IMG/VR virus record: IMGVR_UViG_3300035698_013143
Span: 1-26,495 of that record
Length of the DNA stretch: 26,495 nucleotides
Source: a virus
Direction: 5' to 3' (one strand)
The notes beneath the pieces were generated by a model that saw only the letters and a program-made list of their open reading frames with translations, made no database searches and had not been told where the DNA came from. Positions 1 through 5,377 of the stretch are shown here, piece after piece (within the stretch, counting starts at the first letter, position 1; each line of letters opens with the position of its first letter). The position numbers and the translations under genes were made by a program.

Positions 1-162
1 ATAGTTGAGCAGGAAAGTACGGATATAGGAAAAGAGTTAAATAATTATGTGTGGGCTAATAAATCAAAAGAAATTCCTGTCGATTTATATAATCATGCGA
101 TTGATGCAATTAGATACGCCGTTCAAAGCGCACTTAATCATTCGATTCAGCAGGTCTATTAA
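1..162 (+). CDS. Terminase large subunit, C-terminal end only (PBSX-type)
   Basis: The frame is open from the left edge and ends at TAA 160-162, giving 53 residues. The segment KELNNYVWANKSKEIPVD followed by YNHAIDAIRYAV matches the C-terminal end of PBSX/SPP1-type large terminases, where a W-containing strand leads to a [DN]HA[IL]DAxRY motif that carries a metal-binding acidic residue of the RNase H-like nuclease. In the family this enzyme cuts and translocates DNA into proheads. It clearly differs from the complete TerL at 14702-16228, which ends in its own DQVDAAGAGYAKL motif, so the window holds parts of two terminases. Whether the upstream gene is complete cannot be seen. The alternative is another RNase H-fold protein, but the NHAIDAIRY signature makes terminase much more likely. 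Confidence 0.78.
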   Translation: MVEQESTDIGKELNNYVWANKSKEIPVDLYNHAIDAIRYAVQSALNHSIQQVY

Positions 163-380
163 CTCACTTTTTTCAACAATCCCGAAAAATACGACGTTTT
201 TTTGTGTCATTTTCAGCAATAATTTCATAAAAAACAAAAGTTTTTTGTTAATTTGCAATATATCAATGCGTTACGGATGTAAAATAATTGCTGTTTTATT
301 TGGAATATGTACAATCGTGCAGTATATTAGTAATACAAACAAACGGCAATATTGCCAAACAACTAAAAAACTAAAATGTT
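163..380. other. Non-coding leader between terminase end and early genes
   Basis: These 218 bp hold no convincing gene; the open frame crossing them overlaps the terminase end and has no recognisable content. The sequence is AT-rich with T-runs. TTAATTTG at 248-255 is one base from the Bacteroidetes -7 consensus TAnnTTTG, but I see no matching -33 element at the right distance. The position, after a terminase stop and before a run of small + strand genes, is where an early promoter would be expected. Confidence 0.35.
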
Positions 381-659
381 ATGAAAACTTTAGACAGAAT
401 TACAGAACTTAATTTAAGCGTTATCAATGCTGATGAGACAAATACAGACGGGCGCAAAACAATTAAAGATTCCTGTATGGAACTTTTTACATTAATTTCT
501 GCTGATTATCAAAAGGTTGGGGCAGATGAGTTGGTATTGGGTATGCGAAATGACTTAACTTGCATCAATTTCAATGAACCTTTCTTGTGTGATAAGGCGA
601 GAGGGTCTTTTGAATTGTATAAGACAATTTACACACGCAATGTATATCCAAAATTATAA
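381..659 (+). CDS. Hypothetical protein, 92 aa
   Basis: I do not recognise this gene. It encodes 92 residues of mixed composition, with no signal peptide, membrane segment or cysteine cluster. The ATG at 381 lies in the A-rich context ACTAAAATGTTATG without a Shine-Dalgarno, as for several left-half genes. It is the first gene after the terminase fragment and a 218-bp leader, and a 45-bp gap with a small hairpin separates it from the next small gene. Its place at the head of the early block fits an early accessory protein, but that is inference from position only. Confidence 0.6.
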   Translation: MKTLDRITELNLSVINADETNTDGRKTIKDSCMELFTLISADYQKVGADELVLGMRNDLTCINFNEPFLCDKARGSFELYKTIYTRNVYPKL

Positions 660-669
660 ATATTAACCA

Positions 670-690
670 GCGGGCAGCCATAAGACCCGC
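670..690 (+). other. Small GC-rich hairpin in intergenic gap
   Basis: GCGGG at 670-674 pairs with CCCGC at 686-690 across an 11-nt loop, in otherwise AT-rich sequence 15 nt before the ATG at 705. No T-run follows on the + strand, so it does not look like an intrinsic terminator. It could be an mRNA-processing or translation-control structure. Confidence 0.3.
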
Positions 691-704
691 ACAAAACTAA
701 AATT

Positions 705-893
705 ATGAATTATAAATTTAAAAATAATGCGAGAGAAGAATTTAATTTTTTCTTGAACAAAGATGGTTATCTGAGATTAGATATCACTTTTGAGGAGGAA
801 CAGCTTGCGTCATTTCTATTATCAAAAGAAGAATTAGATGGCTTGATTAAAAGCCTTAAGGGAATGACGGTTTCAGCGAGGTCAATTGCGTAG
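705..893 (+). CDS. Hypothetical protein, 62 aa
   Basis: This small protein of 62 residues is not recognised. It starts with a charged segment (NYKFKNNAREEFNFFLNKDG), continues with an alternating hydrophobic/acidic strand and ends with a helix containing SKEELDGLIKSLKG. It is soluble, with no cysteine cluster. The start is preceded by ACTAAAATT, the same A-rich context used at 381 and 965, with no Shine-Dalgarno. A hairpin lies 15 nt upstream. Real coding status is supported by its place in a same-strand series and similar start context, not by homology. Confidence 0.55.
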   Translation: MNYKFKNNAREEFNFFLNKDGYLRLDITFEEEQLASFLLSKEELDGLIKSLKGMTVSARSIA

Positions 894-930
894 GCAGTGG
901 AATCCTTGCAATCAAAAAAGAACAAAAATC

Positions 931-946
931 TAAAAATTGTATAATA
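931..946 (+). promoter_or_regulatory. Candidate promoter element, copy 1 (TAAAAATTGTATAATA)
   Basis: The 16-mer TAAAAATTGTATAATA occurs here 18 nt before the ATG at 965 and again, identical, at 7961-7976 before the clamp-loader ATG at 7995. It contains TATAAT, and both copies sit in intergenic DNA at a similar distance from the downstream ATG. This suggests a shared promoter or translation leader. No clear -35 partner is visible. Confidence 0.4.
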
Positions 947-964
947 ACTAAAAACATAGAAATT

Positions 965-1669
965 ATGGAAAATTTACCGAAAAGATTAGCACTCATTAGT
1001 GCCGGAAAAGATTTGACGAAAGTCATGGAGTTAGAGCCTGCGATCCCTGTTGATTCTAAAGATGTCGAAGAGGTGGTAACGAAAATCGCAGAAGCATGTG
1101 AATTTATCACTCCTGAGGATACCTTTAAACCGGGAACACTCGTTGTGATGCGTAAATTGTTTGATTATAATCCAGAATTGTTTTCGGATGAAGCCTTAAA
1201 ATCCCTTAAACAGCAGGGTATTCACGATTCGGAGGAAGAGGTTGAAGAAACTGTGGAAACCGAAGAGGTTGAGGAGGTTAAAAAAGAAGCCCCGAAAACT
1301 GGGAAGCCTGCTACAAAAGGAAAACAAGCACATGAAGCTCCCAAACCAGCTAAAAAAGAGGTTGCGGACTCTGAGGAAGAAATGCCAGAAATGCCGAAAG
1401 CGCAGGAAACGAAAAAAGATGATGGGAAGAAAAGTACGGCAAAGGGAAAAATTTACTATGAGAAAAGTAAAGATAATCCAAAAATTGTTATTGGTAGTAT
1501 TGTTGAATTTGAACCAGCTAAACGCTTACGTCTTGATACAAATTTATCAGGGGATGTTACCAAAATTTTCTTTGAGAAAAGAGCAAACAAAGAATACATT
1601 CAAATAAAAGTTGATGGAAAAATTTACCACAAACGTCCCACAGCTGTGATTTTAAATTCAAAAAAATAA
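965..1669 (+). CDS. Hypothetical protein with charged linker, 234 aa
   Basis: There are three regions. Residues 1-85 look like a compact N-terminal domain. Residues 90-160 are a low-complexity linker of Glu/Lys/Pro/Ala. Residues 160-234 form a basic, strand-rich C-terminal domain (GKIYYEKSKDNPKIVIGSI, then a run ending KIYHKRPTAVILNSKK) of the size of a small SH3/KOW-like barrel. Such a layout often tethers a nucleic-acid or protein-binding domain, but no named family was recognised. The start follows a candidate promoter at 931-946 and lies in the context GAAATTATG without a Shine-Dalgarno. It is followed after 6 nt by the gene at 1676, so the two are probably co-transcribed with the glycosyltransferase. 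Confidence 0.65.
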   Translation: MENLPKRLALISAGKDLTKVMELEPAIPVDSKDVEEVVTKIAEACEFITPEDTFKPGTLVVMRKLFDYNPELFSDEALKSLKQQGIHDSEEEVEETVETEEVEEVKKEAPKTGKPATKGKQAHEAPKPAKKEVADSEEEMPEMPKAQETKKDDGKKSTAKGKIYYEKSKDNPKIVIGSIVEFEPAKRLRLDTNLSGDVTKIFFEKRANKEYIQIKVDGKIYHKRPTAVILNSKK

Positions 1670-1675
1670 GTATTT

Positions 1676-2080
1676 ATGCAACAGTTTGATTTTGGATTAC
1701 CTATTATTGAAAATAAATTGAAGACACAATACTCCACAAAGGTAAAGATTCCAATTTATACCCCACATAATCGGAAACCCAGAATTTCCGAATTAGTGGA
1801 TGAAAGGAGATATCGGGAAATTGTTCGTAAAATTAATAAATTTGAAATTTCGGATAAGGATAAATCTTTTTTATTGAAGGCAGCCGCAAGGCACAGGGTT
1901 TTTAATTACTCTTTGATTGCAGATTATTATTCACATGCAACGAAAGAAATTCAGGAATTAATGGAGGATTCTGCACTTGTAATAATTGATTTTGATAAGG
2001 CTATTGAACAAGGTTTTGGTAGACTTTCAGAAGACGTTGCAAAGCAGTATAAAAATGACTATCCAGATGATGAAAAATAA
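1676..2080 (+). CDS. Conserved-looking phage protein beside the TAGT gene, 134 aa
   Basis: A soluble protein of 134 residues. The central part is helical and distinctive: DKSFLLKAAARHRVFNYSLI, then ADYYSHATKEIQELMEDSAL and VIIDFDKAIEQGFGRL. I recall similar strings (AAxRHxVFNYxxIADYYxH, ELMExSALVIIDFDKAIE) in other phage genomes, but I cannot attach a function or family name. Its end overlaps the start of the TAGT glycosyltransferase gene by about 14 nt (stop at 2078-2080), which implies translational coupling and a possible role in the same modification process. Conserved His and Asp residues would suit a catalytic or metal-binding role, but this is inference. Confidence 0.65.
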   Translation: MQQFDFGLPIIENKLKTQYSTKVKIPIYTPHNRKPRISELVDERRYREIVRKINKFEISDKDKSFLLKAAARHRVFNYSLIADYYSHATKEIQELMEDSALVIIDFDKAIEQGFGRLSEDVAKQYKNDYPDDEK

Positions 2081-2933
2081 CGAAAATTACGCTGTATTTA
2101 TTTTTTCATTTGGGAGACCAAATAACGTTATTACCATTAACGCTCTACGTAATAGTGGTTATACTGGTAAAATTTATTTGGTGTGCTCAACTGATGATAA
2201 AACACTTCCTATGTATCAAAAATTATATGAAAATGTAATTGTGTTTGATAAAAATGATTATAAGGGTACGTTTGACATAGGTGATAATTTTGAAGCTATG
2301 AACGTTGTTGTTTTTGCAAGAAATGCCTGTTTTGATATTGCAAAAAATTTAGGATATACGTATTTCATTACACTTGACGATGATTATAGCTCATTTAGGC
2401 ATGCCAATAACCATAAATTTGAGTATCTCACAAAACACTCGAAAATCATTAACTTAGATAATATTTTTGATTATTATATGACTTTCTATAAATCCCTACC
2501 ACAATCAGTAAAGGCAGTTGCGTTTGCACAGGGGGGTGACTTTATAGGTGGCCCCTCTTCAAGCATGTGGAAACATGTATTAAAAAGAAAAGCAATGAAT
2601 GCATTCTTTTTATCAACGAAGCGACCTTTTAAATTTCTTGGCAGAATAAATGAGGATGTAAATACCTATACTGAAGGTGGGCCTCGTGGTGATATATACT
2701 TCACACCTGCGTGGATAAGATTGGAGCAATCCACTACACAGAAAACCCCTGGTGGATTGACTGAATGTTACCTAAATTCAGGAACATATGTAAAATCATT
2801 TTATACGGTGATGGTTGCCCCCAGTTGTACAAGCATATGGCTTATGGGTTGTAGTGATATGCGATTACATCATCGTATTGATTGGAATGCTTGCACACCA
2901 TTAATTTTAAATGAAAACCACAAAAAAACTTAA
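2067..2933 (+). CDS. TET-associated glycosyltransferase (TAGT), likely DNA-base glycosyltransferase
   Basis: The 288-residue protein matches the TAGT family as I know it. It has an N-terminal Rossmann strand (NYAVFIFSFGRPNNV), the segment VVVFARNACFDIAKNLGYTY leading to a metal-binding LDDDY (Asp104-106), GRINEDVNTY at 192-201, and C-terminal QKTPGGLTECYLNSGTYVKS. The family is found in phages and with TET/JBP enzymes and is thought to transfer sugar onto hydroxymethylated pyrimidines in DNA. No hydroxymethylating enzyme is visible here, so the acceptor may be made by genes outside the window. ATGs at 2067 and 2070 fit best because the family-like sequence starts just after them; starts further upstream lie deep in the preceding gene. 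The gene looks AT-richer than the clamp gene that follows, suggesting transfer. Confidence 0.85.
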   Translation: MMKNNENYAVFIFSFGRPNNVITINALRNSGYTGKIYLVCSTDDKTLPMYQKLYENVIVFDKNDYKGTFDIGDNFEAMNVVVFARNACFDIAKNLGYTYFITLDDDYSSFRHANNHKFEYLTKHSKIINLDNIFDYYMTFYKSLPQSVKAVAFAQGGDFIGGPSSSMWKHVLKRKAMNAFFLSTKRPFKFLGRINEDVNTYTEGGPRGDIYFTPAWIRLEQSTTQKTPGGLTECYLNSGTYVKSFYTVMVAPSCTSIWLMGCSDMRLHHRIDWNACTPLILNENHKKT

Positions 2934-2938
2934 AGAAA

Positions 2939-3958
2939 ATGAAAATACAGACAAGTAAATTAAAGGAAACCTTAGAAATGATCCGTCCCGGATTAGCGAC
3001 TAAGGAGATGATCGAACAAAGTACCTCATTCGCTTTCTCAGAAGGCAGTGTAGTTACTTTCAATGACGAACTATGCTTCCGAGCCCCTGTTGAGGGATTA
3101 GAGGAATTGACAGGTGCCGTACAGGCGGAGCAATTTTATCAAATAATCAATCGGTTTACGACTGATGAAGTCGTTGTAATGATTAAGGATGAGGAATTAC
3201 AGTTGAAAGCGGGTAAGAAACGAGCAGGCTTAAAATTAGCTACGGAAATCAAACTACCTTTTTCAGAGGTGGAGATTCCGGTAAAATTTACAAAACTTTC
3301 CGAGGCTTTTATTAAGGCTCTGAAATTTTGTGCCCCTGTCTGTAGTAAAGATATGTCGTCACCAATTCTAACAGCCGTACATATCACAGCAGAAGGTCTT
3401 GAATCTACAGACAGATATCGTATCGCACAATATGCCGTAAAGACTAATTTCAAAGAAAATGTACTTTTGCCTGGTGAATATGTAAGAGCAATTTGTTCTA
3501 TTTCCCCAACCCATTTCGCTATATCTGAGGGGTGGATACATTTTAAAAATGAAGATGGAATAATTTGTTCCGCCAGATTAATTGAGGGTGCGGAAAATTT
3601 TCCAAAAACTTCCCCTCTATTAAACGTTGATGGCGTGGAAAATGTATTTCCAACTGATGTAATAGAAGCACTTGAGTCCGCAGAGGTCTTTGGGAAGGCT
3701 GATTCTGAAATAGATTCTCAGGTGGACATCATATTTAAACCGGGGAAAATGACTATGGAAAGTTCCGGAGAGTTCGGCTGGTATAGGGAAGTACTGCCGA
3801 CAGAATATAAGGGAGAGGAAATGCAATTCGGGGTTACACCTTCTTTACTGCGCTATATACTTCGACAGAATCTAACATTTATCAAAACTTCAGAGGCTTT
3901 ATTTTTCAAAACAGAAAATTGGAAGTATCTTACGGTGTTGAAGAGGCATACTAAATAA
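2939..3958 (+). CDS. DNA polymerase sliding clamp (beta-clamp/DnaN-like)
   Basis: This 339-residue protein has the length and repeating strand-helix layout of a three-domain beta-clamp. The N-terminal segment MKIQTSKLKETLEMIRPGLA resembles the first clamp helix and strand. Later come SSPILTAVHITAEGLESTDR, with the typical 'ATDGYRL'-like turn (here STDRYRIAQY), and FAISEGWIHFKNEDGIICSA, a clamp-like central strand pair. It would encircle DNA and tether the polymerase at 5378, loaded by the AAA+ protein at 7995. It begins 5 nt after the TAGT stop, in AAAGAAAATG. Its last two codons and stop lie inside the first copy of a 45-bp direct repeat that recurs after the methyltransferase/SpeD cargo. 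Confidence 0.8.
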   Translation: MKIQTSKLKETLEMIRPGLATKEMIEQSTSFAFSEGSVVTFNDELCFRAPVEGLEELTGAVQAEQFYQIINRFTTDEVVVMIKDEELQLKAGKKRAGLKLATEIKLPFSEVEIPVKFTKLSEAFIKALKFCAPVCSKDMSSPILTAVHITAEGLESTDRYRIAQYAVKTNFKENVLLPGEYVRAICSISPTHFAISEGWIHFKNEDGIICSARLIEGAENFPKTSPLLNVDGVENVFPTDVIEALESAEVFGKADSEIDSQVDIIFKPGKMTMESSGEFGWYREVLPTEYKGEEMQFGVTPSLLRYILRQNLTFIKTSEALFFKTENWKYLTVLKRHTK

Positions 3959-3994
3959 GCTATTTTAAAGTACTTTTTCAGGGGTTTTATTTTT
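3950..3994. repeat. 45-bp direct repeat, copy 1 (left flank of MTase/SpeD cargo)
   Basis: Perfect 45-bp match to 5274-5318. It starts with ACTAAATAA, which here is the Thr-Lys-stop end of the clamp gene, and ends ...GGGGTTTTATTTTT. It contains the palindrome AAAGTACTTT and a weak AAATA-AGC-TATTT hairpin, but no convincing intrinsic terminator. Because this copy includes clamp codons, the copy after the cargo carries a non-coding remnant of the clamp end. Confidence 0.95.
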
Positions 3995-4023
3995 CTATTA
4001 TATGGTCATAAAAATATTTTAAA

Positions 4024-4971
4024 ATGAGAGACGACAAAAATGGTTTTGAAAAAAACAAAGAAAATGTAGTTATTGATTTGTTCGGGAACCCTATTTTCAA
4101 CGAAAAAAGAATAATGAGTGATTATTTTGGGGTAGCACCATTTTCAATATTAAACACAGTTGAGAAAGGCTGGCAAATGAGAAAGAGAGTATGGAACGCA
4201 TTAATTAAGGATAATGGGCAAACAAGAGAAAATGTTTTAGCTGGTGAAACGAGTATTATGAATAAAATTAACGGTGCAAGTATTTTAGACAGCGCATTAG
4301 CTGAATTAATGATAAATTGGTTTACGGAGGAAGGATTTAAAACGTTTGACCCCTTTGCAGGGGATACTATTTTTGGGTTTGTTAGTGGATATTTAAAGAG
4401 ACCTTTTGAAGGGATAGAATTAAGAAAAGAACAGGTAGAATTCAATCAAATACAATGTGATAGAGAAAAATTAGATTGCAAATATATTTGTGATACTGCT
4501 GAAAATATGGATAATTATATTGAAAATAACAGCAAGGATTTTATTTTTAGCTGCCCCCCATATGCCGATTTAGAAGTTTACAGTGATTTACCAGAGGATT
4601 TAAGTACAATGAGTCATGAAGATTTTTTTAAAATCTATAAAAAAGTGTTGCAAAATTCGTTTAATAAATTAAAAAATAATAGATTTGCAGTAATAGTAAC
4701 TAGTGAAATTAGAAATAAGAAAGGGGGGTACATAAAACTTGTACCAAACACGATTAACATAATGGTAGATGCTGGATTTATATATTACAACGATATAGTG
4801 CTTATAAATAGTGTTGGAACGTTACCACTAAGAGCTGGTAAGGTGATGAATGCTGGGCGTAAAATAGGTAGAAGACACCAAAACGTATTAGTATTCTATA
4901 AAGGAGAACCAAAAAAAATAAAAAATAATTTTTCTGATTTAATACCAAAGAATGAATATTATGGAAGCTAA
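4024..4971 (+). CDS. Phage DNA methyltransferase (amino-MTase, N4-C or N6-A)
   Basis: A 315-residue SAM-dependent DNA amino-methyltransferase. The N-terminal segment GVAPFSILNTVEKGWQMRKR is typical of phage modification methylases. Motif I is KTFDPFAGDTIFGFVSGYLK, followed by an acidic strand end (EGIEL) that binds SAM. Motif IV is FSCPPYADLEVYSD, the catalytic PPY loop. The C-terminal HQNVLVFYKGEP is the usual final strand. Whether the target is C or A cannot be told, since Cys precedes PPY. It most likely protects phage DNA from restriction; no restriction enzyme gene is adjacent. It overlaps the SpeD-like gene by 20 nt. Local G+C is strikingly low (lines around 4441-4740 run about 13-30%, against about 42-52% in sampled clamp and polymerase lines), which with the flanking repeats marks it as acquired. 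Confidence 0.85.
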   Translation: MRDDKNGFEKNKENVVIDLFGNPIFNEKRIMSDYFGVAPFSILNTVEKGWQMRKRVWNALIKDNGQTRENVLAGETSIMNKINGASILDSALAELMINWFTEEGFKTFDPFAGDTIFGFVSGYLKRPFEGIELRKEQVEFNQIQCDREKLDCKYICDTAENMDNYIENNSKDFIFSCPPYADLEVYSDLPEDLSTMSHEDFFKIYKKVLQNSFNKLKNNRFAVIVTSEIRNKKGGYIKLVPNTINIMVDAGFIYYNDIVLINSVGTLPLRAGKVMNAGRKIGRRHQNVLVFYKGEPKKIKNNFSDLIPKNEYYGS

Positions 4972-5266
4972 GATTTACAATACCAGCCTATGGGTGGAGG
5001 AAACAAACCCAGACAAATTAAAAAATTTTTATAGTGATTTACTTGGATTAAGTGGTTTTGAAATACTTAATTTTCAGGAGCATTATTTTGAACCTGAAGG
5101 ATATACTGCTTTATGGTTATTAGGAGAAAGTCATTTGGCAATACATACTTTTCCAGAAGAAAACAAAACTTATATAGAATTAAGCAGCTGCACCGAAGAA
5201 TACTATAAGTTTTTTAAGGCAAACTTAAATACAACGGATATTATTAGATATAGCCCGGTTAATTAA
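4952..5266 (+). CDS. speD-like: SpeD-family pyruvoyl-dependent decarboxylase (S-adenosylmethionine decarboxylase-like)
   Basis: 104 residues. The core LLGESHLAIHTFPE is the hallmark of prokaryotic AdoMet decarboxylase, which cleaves itself between Glu and Ser (here Glu59-Ser60) to make a pyruvoyl cofactor. Ser60, His65 and Cys80 have the same spacing as Ser63, His68 and Cys83 of the Thermotoga maritima enzyme, so the active site looks intact. The protein is somewhat shorter than cellular SpeD (about 120-130 aa), mainly at the C-terminus. Substrate is open: AdoMet to decarboxylated AdoMet for polyamines, or an amino acid, as reported for some SpeD homologues. The gene overlaps the methyltransferase by 20 nt; ATG 4961 is a possible alternative start. 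No spermidine synthase is in the window. Confidence 0.8.
   Translation: MNIMEAKIYNTSLWVEETNPDKLKNFYSDLLGLSGFEILNFQEHYFEPEGYTALWLLGESHLAIHTFPEENKTYIELSSCTEEYYKFFKANLNTTDIIRYSPVN
4978..4997. repeat. 20-bp exact repeat, copy 1 (inside the SpeD-like gene)
   Basis: CAATACCAGCCTATGGGTGG matches 8271-8290 in the clamp-loader gene exactly, but the two copies are read in different frames (YNTSLWVE here, CQYQPMGG there), so shared protein ancestry does not explain it. Confidence 0.85.
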
Positions 5267-5273
5267 CGATAAA

Positions 5274-5318
5274 ACTAAATAAGCTATTTTAAAGTACTTT
5301 TTCAGGGGTTTTATTTTT
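5274..5318. repeat. 45-bp direct repeat, copy 2 (right flank of MTase/SpeD cargo)
   Basis: Identical to 3950-3994. It begins 7 nt after the SpeD stop and lies 59 nt before the polymerase start. The clamp-derived ACTAAATAA is non-coding here. Recombination between the two copies would remove 1324 bp, namely the cargo and one repeat, and join the clamp end directly to the polymerase leader. Confidence 0.95.
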
Positions 5319-5377
5319 AGGTATATGTTTATACTATTTAGGATAGAACCTCCGAAATATTAAAGGAAACAAGTCAT

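Noticed and set aside
47-412. Open frame of 121 codons across the left leader
   Set aside because: It overlaps the terminase C-terminal coding in another frame and the 381 gene, has no known motif, and its composition looks like translated non-coding AT-rich DNA.
1242-1607. Lysine/arginine-rich alternative frame in the 965-1669 gene
   Set aside because: It is the shifted reading of the Glu/Lys linker; the 965 frame has coherent N- and C-terminal domains.
1986-2066. Longer TAGT start at the TTG 1986
   Set aside because: It would add about 27 residues deep within the preceding gene with no family similarity; the TAGT-like sequence begins right after ATG 2067/2070.
3950-3994. Intrinsic terminator in the 45-bp repeat
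   Set aside because: The T-run is present but I cannot draw a convincing GC-containing stem; only a palindrome and a weak 5-bp hairpin exist.
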